Origin: SAR202 cluster bacterium | GTDB taxonomy: Bacteria > Chloroflexota > Dehalococcoidia > Lucifugimonadales > UBA1123 | Length of the DNA stretch: 20,026 nucleotides | Reading direction: 5' to 3' | NCBI GenBank assembly: GCA_030743915.1 | Contig: JASLRP010000454.1 | Span: 1 to 20,026, forward strand | Shown: piece by piece, positions 13,673-20,026 of the stretch | How positions within the stretch are numbered: the stretch's first letter is position 1 | Layout of the letters: every line of letters starts with the position of its first letter | Position numbers and translations under genes: made by a program | The notes under the pieces: generated by a model | Database searches by the model: none | What the model saw: the letters and a program-made list of their open reading frames with translations, nothing else | Told to the model about the DNA's origin: nothing

Positions 13673-13959
13673 GGGAGTTTTCAAATCCCAGCCCAGTTTC
13701 GTGCTGGGCCTCTGGCCAGAAATGTCTCGAAGTTCCCATGCCAAGAATTGCTTCCGTGTCAATTCGTTTCGGGCGTTTGTGGCCAGGTTAAGCTATCCGT
13801 GTGTGTGAGGCGATCAGTTACTCTCTCAACGTTCGGCGCCGATGCTGACAACTTGTTGGTCGTCTTGTCATGAGCAGATCGCTTTGAAACGTCCGATGAT
13901 AATGGGTAGGTAGTCAGAATCTGACTCGATCCGATTGCCAGGGCAAAACAATGGGACGG
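13673..13959. other. Convergent intergenic region without a gene
   Basis: This lies between the + strand lipoprotein gene and the - strand Nudix gene. It holds the hairpin at 13691-13709 and a 7-bp palindrome AGTCAGA-A-TCTGACT at 13912-13926. Nothing else is supported. Confidence 0.5.
13691..13709 (+). terminator. Hairpin after the lipoprotein gene (weak terminator candidate)
   Basis: GCCCAG (13691-13696) pairs with CTGGGC (13704-13709) around a 7-nt loop, 19 nt after the stop. No T-tract follows, so an intrinsic terminator is uncertain; it may protect the 3' end. Confidence 0.35.
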
Positions 13960-14400
13960 TCACTCCCAGCCGAACTCGGAGAACGTGACCTCGTTTCGGA
14001 AATGCCTGATTGCGGCCCTGACGTAGGGGATTGTATTCGCCGGGAGTCGGCCAATGGGAAACCAGCTAAGGTCGTCGCACTTTTCGGGTTCGGCGTTCGT
14101 TGGCTCCCCTTGCCAGTTGGTCGTGACGAGGAAGAAATCGATTCGCTCCGCGTCGGCGGCATTTCGGTGCATCACGTGGGCTAGCTGGAAGTCATCCAAA
14201 GCGACCTCCACGGACGTTTCTTCCCTGGCCTCTCGTTTGGCCGCGTTTCGTATCGTCTCATTGCCGTCAACATGCCCTGCCGGAACGCTGTAATTCCCAT
14301 CCTCGTATCCGGTGTTGCGCCTTCTGAGCATCAGGATTTTTTCATCGTCAACGAAGAACACGTGGACGGCGGTAACGAGCTTGAATCTGTCGCGCGTCAT
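13960..14400 (-). CDS. Nudix hydrolase
   Basis: A 146-residue protein, normal length for the family. The Nudix box runs G42-x5-E48-x7-R56-E57-x2-E60-E61-x-S63-V64, with Ser in place of the usual Gly near the end. The metal-binding Glu residues are all kept, so hydrolysis of a nucleoside diphosphate derivative is likely; the exact substrate is unknown. The N-terminal strand (FKLVTAVHVFFVDDEKILML) and SVPAGHV suit MutT-type enzymes. The ATG at 14400 is chosen over the longer frame to 14469 because the family begins there and it sits 2 nt after the methyltransferase stop, a typical operon junction with likely translational coupling. Confidence 0.88.
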   Translation of the reverse strand: MTRDRFKLVTAVHVFFVDDEKILMLRRRNTGYEDGNYSVPAGHVDGNETIRNAAKREAREETSVEVALDDFQLAHVMHRNAADAERIDFFLVTTNWQGEPTNAEPEKCDDLSWFPIGRLPANTIPYVRAAIRHFRNEVTFSEFGWE

Positions 14401-14402
14401 GG

Positions 14403-15230
14403 TCAGGGTTTGCGAGCCACAGCCTCGGTCCTGCCGGTGCCGATGAAGGCGTCGGGAAGCTTTGACCACGCCCTCATGCCTGCGATTATGCTCTGAATTT
14501 CAGCAGCGTCAGTCCAGCCAAGCTCGATGGCCTGATCGAAAATCGGCACGTTCTCTACCCAACCGATGAATCCCTCCATAGCCGCCTGGACAGCCTCAGG
14601 TTCGGATGCGTTCCCGTATTGAGCCTTGAACTCGAACACGTCTAACCCGGCTTCACGCATCCATCGTCGCGCGTGGCGCCCACGGTTAAGGGAGCCGCCA
14701 TAGAGGTTAAACCCGCGCTCGAAAATCTCGAAGAACCGACTGACCGACTCGTTCTCTGGGGAGATCAGAGGGTCGCCCCAGTCGGTGTTGACCACGCCCA
14801 CGAGGCCGCCTTTTTTGACAACACGATGAAGCTCCTTCACTGCGCTTTCCGGGTCGTTGAGATGCTCAAGCACCGCGCTGGTGAGGACGACATCGAAGGA
14901 GTTATCGGCAAAGGGCAGGTTCAAGATGTCAGCCTGCTGAAACTCGACGTTTTCGACCCCTCGCTCTGCCGCGAACGCTTTCGCTTGCTCGATCATGCCG
15001 GGTTCAATGTCGATTCCGGTCGCCTGCGCAGGCGCCACGACTTGAGCGAGACCCAGTGTGATAGTGCCTGGGCCGCACCCACAATCCAGCAGAGTCATGC
15101 CGGATTTGAGGTGAGGCAGGAGGTACCCTGTGGTGCCTTCTGAATTGTGGAGGCTGTAGTAGTTATGAATCACGGGCGCGTCGTAGCCGTATGCCGGACG
15201 TCCGTCATACTCAGGTTTGTCGGTGGTCAT
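14403..15230 (-). CDS. Class I SAM-dependent methyltransferase (UbiE/Methyltransf_11-like)
   Basis: A 275-residue protein. Motif I is LLDCGCGPG at residues 47-55, followed by GIDIEPGMIEQA. Then come QQADILNLPFADNSFDVV (motif II region) and VLEHLNDPESAVKELHRVVK with KGGLVGVV (motif III). The C-terminal 120 residues ('FNLYGGSLNRGRHARRWMRE') are typical of small-molecule methyltransferases related to UbiE/COQ5, but the substrate is not shown. The start has AGGAG 6 nt before the ATG at 15230. A candidate promoter with TATACT lies inside the palindromic element upstream. It precedes the Nudix gene by 2 nt, so the two are one operon. Confidence 0.87.
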   Translation of the reverse strand: MTTDKPEYDGRPAYGYDAPVIHNYYSLHNSEGTTGYLLPHLKSGMTLLDCGCGPGTITLGLAQVVAPAQATGIDIEPGMIEQAKAFAAERGVENVEFQQADILNLPFADNSFDVVLTSAVLEHLNDPESAVKELHRVVKKGGLVGVVNTDWGDPLISPENESVSRFFEIFERGFNLYGGSLNRGRHARRWMREAGLDVFEFKAQYGNASEPEAVQAAMEGFIGWVENVPIFDQAIELGWTDAAEIQSIIAGMRAWSKLPDAFIGTGRTEAVARKP

Positions 15231-15263
15231 GCAAATCTCCTGATTGATTTCGATACCTAAAAT

Positions 15264-15358
15264 GCCATGCTGAGCGATAGCGAAGTATCTGGTCGAGTAT
15301 AAAGCAACCGATGTCTAACTGACACCAGATTCATCGGTTGCGACCTAAAGAATGGCGA
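15264..15358. repeat. Second locus of the dispersed palindromic element
   Basis: The left arm at 15264-15292 (GCCATGCTGAGCGATAGCGA onward to ATCTGG) is the reverse complement type of the arms at 2149 and 2257. The right arm at about 15326-15358 (CCAGATTCATCGGTTGCGAC, then AATGGCGAG) matches the arm at 19328. Inside is a perfect 10-bp inverted repeat, GCAACCGATG (15304-15313) and CATCGGTTGC (15332-15341). Confidence 0.6.
15296..15325 (-). promoter_or_regulatory. Candidate promoter of the methyltransferase-Nudix operon, inside the repeat
   Basis: On the minus strand, GTGTCA (15320-15325), an 18-nt spacer and TATACT (15296-15301). The 10-bp inverted repeat at 15304-15341 spans the spacer and -35. 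Confidence 0.4.
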
Positions 15359-15373
15359 GGGTTGACAGCTATC

Positions 15374-15886
15374 TCACGGAGCGACTTTGTAGGCCACGCA
15401 CTCCACAATCTCGACGGCCAGCGCCTTCTGGGCCAGTTGAGTTGTGCCGATGACCGCTCGGCAGGGCGGGTCGGCGATGAACTCGCTGTACACTTCGTTG
15501 AACTTCGGCCATTTGTCCATATCGGTCAAAAATACCATCAAAATCACGACCCGGTGGAACCCCGTGCCCGCTGTTTTCAGCGAGGTCTCGATGTGCCGGA
15601 ATGCAGCGCGGTACTGCTCCTCGTCGGTGTCGCCGACCATCACGCCGTCGAACCCAGATGACGTGGTGCCGCGAGGCAGGACTTTGACCGCCCGGACCTT
15701 GAGCATCCGCACCATGTCCTCCTCGAAATAGTCGCTGTACAGGCCGATGCGGTAGGAGTGTTGGTCGGTGGACTGATGGCGACCGTCGGCGATAATCAGG
15801 TCAAGAAGCTGGTCTCGATCATTGAACGACAGGGCGTTGGCGTCATCAATGCTCATGGCGTCCAGGTCGGCGAGGGTGTAGGTCAT
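15374..15886 (-). CDS. RidA (YjgF/YER057c/UK114) family protein with N-terminal extension
   Basis: A 170-residue protein. The C-terminal 120 residues have the RidA pattern: an opening strand with 'SGFDGVMVGDTDEEQYRAAF', then ASLKTAG-type helix (here TSLKTAGTGFHRVVILMVFL), 'DMDKWPKFNEVYSEF' and the ligand-binding P-P-C-R143-A followed by VEIVEC. The conserved Arg and the nearby Glu are kept. Canonical RidA (about 125 residues) hydrolyses reactive enamine/imine intermediates; the 50-residue N-terminal extension is unusual and unassigned. The gene follows the amidohydrolase by 30 nt on the same strand, suggesting a shared catabolic step, possibly of a nitrogen compound, which is an inference. 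Confidence 0.82.
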   Translation of the reverse strand: MTYTLADLDAMSIDDANALSFNDRDQLLDLIIADGRHQSTDQHSYRIGLYSDYFEEDMVRMLKVRAVKVLPRGTTSSGFDGVMVGDTDEEQYRAAFRHIETSLKTAGTGFHRVVILMVFLTDMDKWPKFNEVYSEFIADPPCRAVIGTTQLAQKALAVEIVECVAYKVAP

Positions 15887-15916
15887 ATCGCGGGTCCTCC
15901 AGGGGGTATTTGGATA

Positions 15917-16750
15917 TTACTCGAACTTGAAGACGCTCAGGGCGGTCCTGCTCATCACCCACTCCCTGTCCACTTGAGTGCTGAGAGCGGGATGGTCCAG
16001 GATTCCTAACATCGCGTTGCGGTAGCCCTCTCTCTGGCTGACCGGAGGGTAGTCGCTGCCCCACATGAGACCCTGAGGCCCGAATGCTTCGAGGGCAAGC
16101 TCCACCAGCGGGGGTATTGCGTCGTAGAAGTCGAATCCGTATCGGGCGTTCAGGACTTCGGGGCGTCGGGAAAGCTCGCCCATGCCGTGGAGTTTCATGT
16201 AGGTGTTGGGGTATTTGGCAAGCTCCAGCGCTTTCTTGTAGGCGGTGTATGGGGCCTGAGGGCCGGGGCCATTGACGGGAAAGGCGGCGCCCTCGCCTCC
16301 ACCCGCGAAGTGTTCAATTACGATGGGCAGATTCGGGAACTGAGCAACCAGATCGCTGAGCTCGTCTGATGAGGTGTCGGCGACGCCGCCCATGCTGCTG
16401 ACGACGAGACCAAGCTCGTCGGCCTTGCGCCATATGGCCAGCGGGTCGTCTCCTGGAGAGCGTTGGCCTGGATTCAGACGGATGCCCGTCGCGCCCTGAG
16501 CCGCCAGGCTCTCCAGCTTGTCCAGCGCGTCAGGTTTCGTAACGTCCACGATGGCGACCACCGCGAACCTGCCTGGAAACCGCTTCATGCACTCGAAAAG
16601 GTAGGTATGGTCGTACCCTCCAGTCTGAGGCCGACCGTGCTGGATGAGGACGGCCTTCTCGACGCCGTTCAGGTTCATCTGATGAATCAGAAGTTCCACC
16701 GGCTCGAACCAGTTGATGCCTGCGTGGGTGTGGGTGTCGACGATCCTCAT
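15917..16750 (-). CDS. Amidohydrolase-family (Amidohydro_2) metal-dependent hydrolase or decarboxylase
   Basis: A 277-residue TIM-barrel protein. Metal-site residues are visible: His7 and His9 in VDTHTHAG at strand 1, His147 in IVIEHFAGG, and Asp233 in MWGSDYPP at strand 8. The short length and the GSDYP ending place it in the Amidohydro_2 (ACMSD/LigW-like) group, whose members hydrolyse lactones or decarboxylate aromatic acids. The substrate is unknown. It lies 30 nt before the RidA gene and 74 nt after the GNAT gene on the same strand. The start at 16750 fits the family, which begins directly at the first strand; an AACGGAG-type site precedes it. Confidence 0.85.
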   Translation of the reverse strand: MRIVDTHTHAGINWFEPVELLIHQMNLNGVEKAVLIQHGRPQTGGYDHTYLFECMKRFPGRFAVVAIVDVTKPDALDKLESLAAQGATGIRLNPGQRSPGDDPLAIWRKADELGLVVSSMGGVADTSSDELSDLVAQFPNLPIVIEHFAGGGEGAAFPVNGPGPQAPYTAYKKALELAKYPNTYMKLHGMGELSRRPEVLNARYGFDFYDAIPPLVELALEAFGPQGLMWGSDYPPVSQREGYRNAMLGILDHPALSTQVDREWVMSRTALSVFKFE

Positions 16751-16824
16751 ATTGTTTTCTCCGTAACGTAATGGCGCATCAGGTGTCGGCGCTTAATATA
16801 TCACCGAACGCTGGATATGTTGAA

Positions 16825-17595
16825 TCAGGCGCTGGGCAGGCTCCACATTTGGAGACGGCCTATCTCATAGAAGCCCATGCGCTGGTACATGGACTCGGCC
16901 ATCGGCGAGGGTTGGAGCAGGGCAGGAAGACCGAGACCGCTCTGGACTGCGGCCCTGGTCAGGGCCTGGGCATACCCTCGACGTCGGTACTCCGGGAGGG
17001 TCGCGACGCCGTACACGCCCACGATTCCGTTGCTGACGTATGCCATCGAGACGCTGGCGGGTTCGCCATCCACGCGGCCTATGTAGCAGCGTAGGTTCTG
17101 GTCTTCGATGCTGGACTCTGCGTGAATCTGAAATGGGGCGGATGTGGCAGTCTCCGGGATATCGAACCCTTTGAGGCTCGCCGCCTCGAACTCTCTGAGG
17201 GCCGAGAGTGTCGATACCTGCTCGATTCTGAGTTCATCCGGTGTCACAAATGGCGGTTCCACCGGCGGGCTGATATACCACGGCTCGACATCTGTCGCCT
17301 CGAAACCCAACCTCGAAAGGTCCAGAGACGCCCAGCAGTCGGCCACTACAAACCCGGCAGGTTTCCGAGCTTCGACCAACCGCTCGATCTCGACGTACAG
17401 AGCATAGGGGTCGCCTGGTATCAGGGTTATGGCGCCCAGGTAGATGACGCCGCCTGGCTCCCAGCAACGCCATAGAGTCTCCGAGCGTGTGCATCGCAGC
17501 CCGTGAGCCATAAGCTGAGATTCGTGCCAGTCGGCCCAGTTGGCTGCGCCCGCTCGAATCAGATCGTCGGTCCCGTCGTTCGTTCCGTTATTCAT
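16825..17595 (-). CDS. GNAT family N-acetyltransferase
   Basis: A 256-residue protein. The C-terminal half carries the GNAT fold, with acetyl-CoA-binding motif A at VYGVATLPEYRRRGYAQAL (RRRGYA at 204-209), preceded by the EPASVSMAYV strand and followed by 'SPMAESMYQRMGF'. The N-terminal 120 residues (with WRCWEPGGVIYLGAITLIPG) form a further domain found in two-domain GNAT proteins. The acceptor is unknown. The ATG at 17595 shares one base with the TGA of the methyltransferase gene upstream (TGATG), so translation is probably coupled. Confidence 0.85.
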   Translation of the reverse strand: MNNGTNDGTDDLIRAGAANWADWHESQLMAHGLRCTRSETLWRCWEPGGVIYLGAITLIPGDPYALYVEIERLVEARKPAGFVVADCWASLDLSRLGFEATDVEPWYISPPVEPPFVTPDELRIEQVSTLSALREFEAASLKGFDIPETATSAPFQIHAESSIEDQNLRCYIGRVDGEPASVSMAYVSNGIVGVYGVATLPEYRRRGYAQALTRAAVQSGLGLPALLQPSPMAESMYQRMGFYEIGRLQMWSLPSA

Positions 17596-18488
17596 CAAGC
17601 CAGCGTCACCTCTGACCTCAGATATCGAATATGCTCAGGAGTCGTGGCGCAGCATCCGCCGATGATGCGCGCTCCCAGGTCAACCCAGTCCTGCGCGTGT
17701 TTGGCGTACTCATCTGGCGTCATGGATGGCTCGAACCTCCACCCGTGCCCCGCAGGCAGCGCTCCCTGCCCATAGGCCCCAACAGGCGCCTGATTTTGAC
17801 GGCCCAACTCATTCATGGACAACGTGATGGCATCCGGCATGGTGCAGTTTATCAACACCGCCGCCGCCCCAGCAGACACCAGAGTCTCGACCGCTTCGCC
17901 CCATGATGCGCCGCTGGCCACCGTTCCATCGGGGCCGGCCAGAAGCGACGCCCACACGGGCAGTCCCGCCTCTGAAGCCGCCACGACGCCGGCCCGCGCC
18001 GAGCGCTCCTGGGCCGCAGTCTCCGCAAGCACAAAGTCCACTCCGGCCTCGACCATCACCTGGACCTGCTCTCGATAGTCTGACAGGCATGTTTCAAAGG
18101 GCGGCACGTCGTTCGGGTCGTAGTCGGACGCCAGAGGGCCGAGAGACCCGGCGACCAGAACGCCTTCTACCCCCGACGAGTTCCGAGCATCAATGGCCAA
18201 CTCCACGGCCATTCGAGTCAGGTACTGCGCCGAATCGCCATCCAGACGATCGAGGATCAACGCGTGGCGGTTACAATCGTAGGTGTTGGCGGTGATTACG
18301 TCGGCGCCTGCGTTGATGTAATCAGCGTGAATTTCTCGAATCAGCCCAGGCGACTCCAGCATGTGAATGACCGCGAGATCGCTGCGCCCTGTGTCTCCAC
18401 CTCGACGCCTGATCTCGGTGCCGATAGCGCCGTCGAGGATGATCAGTTCACCCCTGGCAGATCGTTCCATGACGTCATGAAAGGCCAC
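17595..18488 (-). CDS. Homocysteine S-methyltransferase family protein
   Basis: A 297-residue barrel protein of the S-methyl_trans family. The three zinc-binding Cys are in place: Cys215 in INCT and Cys279-Cys280 in GGCCATT. The N-terminal LILDGAIGTEIRRRG-type motif (here IILDGAIGTE) and 'ITANTYDCNRHAL' fit. Relatives move a methyl group from betaine, S-methylmethionine or related donors to homocysteine; the donor is not shown. The GTG at 18488 is taken as start because AGGAG lies about 10 nt upstream; the ATG seven codons in is an alternative. An extended -10 promoter lies just before it. It overlaps the GNAT gene by one base. Confidence 0.87.
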   Translation of the reverse strand: MAFHDVMERSARGELIILDGAIGTEIRRRGGDTGRSDLAVIHMLESPGLIREIHADYINAGADVITANTYDCNRHALILDRLDGDSAQYLTRMAVELAIDARNSSGVEGVLVAGSLGPLASDYDPNDVPPFETCLSDYREQVQVMVEAGVDFVLAETAAQERSARAGVVAASEAGLPVWASLLAGPDGTVASGASWGEAVETLVSAGAAAVLINCTMPDAITLSMNELGRQNQAPVGAYGQGALPAGHGWRFEPSMTPDEYAKHAQDWVDLGARIIGGCCATTPEHIRYLRSEVTLA

Positions 18489-18521
18489 CTGATTACGCTC
18501 CTGAAACTATGAGTGTCGAAG

Positions 18522-18530
18522 ATTGTAGCA
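18522..18530 (-). promoter_or_regulatory. Extended -10 promoter candidate of the homocysteine methyltransferase gene
   Basis: On the minus strand TGC-TACAAT, an extended -10 (TGn) with a five-of-six hexamer, lies in the 59-nt gap after the VOC gene. No good -35 is visible. The leader would be about 27 nt. Confidence 0.4.
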
Positions 18531-18547
18531 TTCGCCGATTTCCCGAC

Positions 18548-18952
18548 TCACCCAACGCCGATCACGTTGCCGTCAGCATCGGTGATCAGTTGGCCCTTGC
18601 TGGAGTCCAGTAGCACGATGCGATTGCCCCACGGGTCCTCGACGACGACGGCTCGGCCAATCTGGATGTCGAAGGGCGGGACGATGATCTTGCCTCCGGC
18701 GCTCTGGATTCTGAGGGCGGCGGCGTCTGCGGATTCCACCTTGAGGTCAACCTCTTGGAACTCCCGCTCGTTCTGAATCACGATTTCGGCCTCAGTGCCG
18801 GGCATGCGGAACCCGACGCCCGACTCGGTGCGCCAGATGACCTCGTGCCCCAGCATATCTCTATAGTACCGAATGCCCGCCTCGATATCCGGCACGTAGA
18901 ACTGCATGGCGTCCACCTTCTGAAATAACGGGTCGGGTTTGATTTCCTCCAT
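18548..18952 (-). CDS. VOC family protein (glyoxalase/bleomycin-resistance fold)
   Basis: A 134-residue protein with the paired beta-alpha-beta-beta-beta modules of the vicinal oxygen chelate family. The first module has 'DAMQFYVPDIEAGIRYYRDM', LGHEVIW and a GFRMPG turn. The second has VDLKVESADAAALRIQSAGG and ends in VVVEDPWGNRIVLLD. The usual first metal His is Gln17 and the final Glu of the family motif is not in its normal place, so it may not be a standard metal enzyme. The function is unknown. GGAG lies 5 nt before the ATG at 18952. It is the first gene of a closely spaced minus-strand series. Confidence 0.82.
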   Translation of the reverse strand: MEEIKPDPLFQKVDAMQFYVPDIEAGIRYYRDMLGHEVIWRTESGVGFRMPGTEAEIVIQNEREFQEVDLKVESADAAALRIQSAGGKIIVPPFDIQIGRAVVVEDPWGNRIVLLDSSKGQLITDADGNVIGVG

Positions 18953-18970
18953 GAGACTCCTTTTCTGTCG

Positions 18971-19011
18971 AGCGCCTGATAAGTCTGGCAGCGCTCTGCT
19001 GCCTCGGCGCT
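18971..19011 (-). promoter_or_regulatory. Nested hairpins in the VOC gene leader
   Basis: GGCAGC (18987-18992) and GCTGCC (18998-19003) form an inner stem with a 5-nt loop. AGCGCC (18971-18976) and GGCGCT (19006-19011) enclose it. The structure ends about 20 nt before the VOC start codon, close to its ribosome-binding site. Confidence 0.35.
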
Positions 19012-19327
19012 TTCGGGTACGCTCATTGAACAGCCGCCATCTGCCAGCGTCCCCCAGGGAATCGTCAGACGACCGCCGGAAAAACCCCTTGTGACAGCGG
19101 CAACAGCTTTCGCGTTGCCAGATTATGATATAGGGTATAGTCTCGCTGTAATACGGGGGTATGGGAGCGTGCTATTGGCTGACCTGACTCTCTAATTGGA
19201 AGAAGCGAACGTCGCCCGCTGGAGGTTGAAGGCTGTCAGTCGATGTTGAACAGACGCGAATCTCGCCATGCCGAGGGGCATCGAACCACCTGCCGCACAC
19301 AACGCAGCGGTTGCCCTGCTGACGACT

Positions 19328-19355
19328 AGATTCTTCGTTGCGAACTCAGAATGGC
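19328..19355. repeat. Third locus of the dispersed palindromic element (single arm)
   Basis: AGATTCTTCGTTGCGAACTC followed by AGAATGGC matches the reverse complement of the arm at 2198-2224 and the right arm at 15326-15358. A weak partner start (GCCATGCTGA) occurs near 19774. Confidence 0.5.
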
Positions 19356-19422
19356 GAGTACGTGACCCCCTGACCCTGACGCCTGAAGACCCGATACCTG
19401 ATCCCTTGCAAGGAGCAAACCT

Positions 19423-19557
19423 TTGACAACCACACCCTACAAATCCGGAGTAATCGAAGTCGCCGAAAACGCTTATGCCTTTATCCAGGATAACTGCGCT
19501 ACCAACGCGGGATTCATCGTGGGTGACGAGGGTGTTATCGTGATCGAGACAACGTGA
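19423..19557 (+). pseudogene. Truncated metallo-beta-lactamase-fold hydrolase, N-terminal fragment
   Basis: A TTG start at 19423 with AAGGAG 7 nt upstream (19410-19415) opens 44 codons. The product has the usual N-terminus of MBL-fold hydrolases: TPYKSGVIEVAENAYAFIQ, then NAGFIVGDEGVIVIETT. The frame then stops at TGA, before the HxHxDH metal site. No continuation is found in the other two frames downstream, so most of the gene is missing. The good ribosome-binding site suggests a once-functional gene. Confidence 0.6.
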
Positions 19558-19603
19558 AAGTAACCCGACCAACGCCCACACATTCCAGGTCGAACGGAGC
19601 ATT

Positions 19604-19723
19604 ATGGGGACTACCCAAGTCGGCCAGACGTTAGGAATCAGTGGGAAAACCGCGCTGCTACATGTTAAGCAAGGGAGGTTGGACGGGGTCCGGGCTGGCA
19701 ACGATTGGTACGTCTCGCTGTAA
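19604..19723 (+). CDS. Tiny excisionase/AlpA-like helix-turn-helix ORF
   Basis: A 39-residue frame whose pattern follows the MerR-type excisionase domain: VGQTLGISGKTALLHVKQGR then LDGVRAGNDWYVSL (compare the usual 'LGVS..T....i..GrLpa.rvG..w.i'). GGAG lies 4 nt before the ATG. Such domains act in excision of integrated elements or as small regulators. No integrase is visible in the window. It may be a fragment of a longer protein. Confidence 0.4.
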   Translation: MGTTQVGQTLGISGKTALLHVKQGRLDGVRAGNDWYVSL

Positions 19724-19897
19724 CTCCAGCATCCTGCACTGCAGGTCATAACCTCGTCTTAGGGTCAGGTAATGCCATGCTGACGGAGGGTTGGGTTATT
19801 TGCTCGTAACTCATGCTACAAAACCATGGTGTTGAAATGCAGGACTCGGTACACTTGAATTGGCACTTGTTTAATAAGGAGATCGATCACGGATACA
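19724..19897. other. Short intergenic stretch
   Basis: A near-perfect palindrome CCTGCA-C-TGCAGG lies at 19733-19745. A 44-codon frame from 19813 to 19947 overlaps the last ORF and has no recognisable content. An AAGGAG lies at 19876-19881. Confidence 0.3.
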
Positions 19898-20026
19898 TTG
19901 CGCAACCAGCTACATCAGATGATTCTGAAAGCCAATGGATGGAATGAATGGCGGGATGATCCATGGGGTTCTCATCCCCCCTTCATGGAGTGGTGGAGAA
20001 AGGCAGGAGATACAGCGTTGACGCTT
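19898..20026 (+). CDS. Unrecognised partial ORF running off the window
   Basis: The frame is open from the stop before 19870 to the end of the window. It can start at TTG 19898 or ATG 19919. The AAGGAG at 19876-19881 is 16 nt before the TTG, so the start is unclear. The visible part is Trp-rich and protein-like (LKANGWNEWRDDPWGSHPPF, then MEWWRKAGDTALTL). I cannot assign a family. Confidence 0.35.
   Translation, partial: MRNQLHQMILKANGWNEWRDDPWGSHPPFMEWWRKAGDTALTL

Larger units (their letters stand above)
18953..19422. other. Gene-poor region between the VOC gene and the truncated MBL gene
   Basis: The VOC leader contains nested hairpins (18971-19011). A promoter-like stretch, TTGCCA (19115-19120) and TATAGT (19136-19141), has a short 15-nt spacer and points toward + strand DNA without a good gene. 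One repeat arm lies at 19328-19355. I find no convincing tRNA or known ncRNA. Confidence 0.45.

Noticed and set aside
19150..19215. A possible SRP RNA (CTGACCTGACT ... GGAAGAAGC)
   Set aside because: The conserved GGAAGG...AGCAGCC core and the flanking pairing are not present.
19240..19340. A possible minus-strand tRNA (a GGTTCGATGCC stretch resembles a T-loop)
   Set aside because: The T-stem and acceptor stem do not pair properly, and no D-arm is found at the right distance.
19192..19749. A 185-codon minus-strand frame
   Set aside because: The product is unlike a real protein, and the frame runs antisense to the MBL fragment and HTH ORF and through a repeat arm.

Overview
The window (about 20 kb, moderately GC-rich) looks like a bacterial chromosome fragment, most plausibly a free-living marine Chloroflexota of the SAR202/Dehalococcoidia type. 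This is inferred from the gene mix: CaiB/BaiF CoA-transferase, PcaB-like lyase, amidohydrolase, RidA and VOC proteins, a lipoprotein with a TPTPT-type linker, and a giant Asp-rich repeat protein. No rRNA, tRNA or single-copy marker gene is present to prove it.

Layout. 1-2060 (+): the 3' end of a CoA-transferase gene, a SAM methyltransferase, then a more AT-rich pair (a DUF2442 protein and a coiled-coil hypothetical). 2061-2295: a convergent gap holding copies of a dispersed palindromic repeat. 2296-4285 (-): a two-gene operon behind a good sigma70-type promoter, encoding a fumarase/aspartase-superfamily lyase and an AhpD-like redox protein. The second gene is interrupted by an in-frame TGA exactly where the second Cys of its CxxC motif belongs. 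A 7-bp GC-rich hairpin with a GU-containing loop follows 9 nt after the TGA, so this is best read as a selenoprotein (CxxU) gene with its SECIS. It is the most exciting item in the window.

4441-5586 (-): a small hypothetical protein and a histidine phosphatase. 5632-11705 (-): one giant envelope protein of about 2,024 residues, split into two frames by a single-base frameshift near 7858-7860. From N to C terminus it has a membrane anchor, a 20-residue QPTG/QPSG repeat stalk, about twelve DxDxNG-containing repeat domains of about 100 residues, and seven BNR/sialidase-like repeats that probably form a seven-bladed propeller. Divergent from it, across a structure-rich gap, is a lipoprotein with a TP-rich linker and a CARDB-like domain (12296-13672, +). 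The two probably both work on the cell surface.

13960-18952 (-): a run of small metabolic genes. A methyltransferase and a Nudix hydrolase form one unit. A VOC protein, a homocysteine S-methyltransferase-like enzyme, a GNAT acetyltransferase, an amidohydrolase and a RidA protein form another closely packed series. 18953-20026 is gene-poor and looks decayed: a truncated metallo-beta-lactamase-fold gene, a tiny excisionase-like HTH ORF, another copy of the palindromic repeat, and an unrecognised ORF running off the end.
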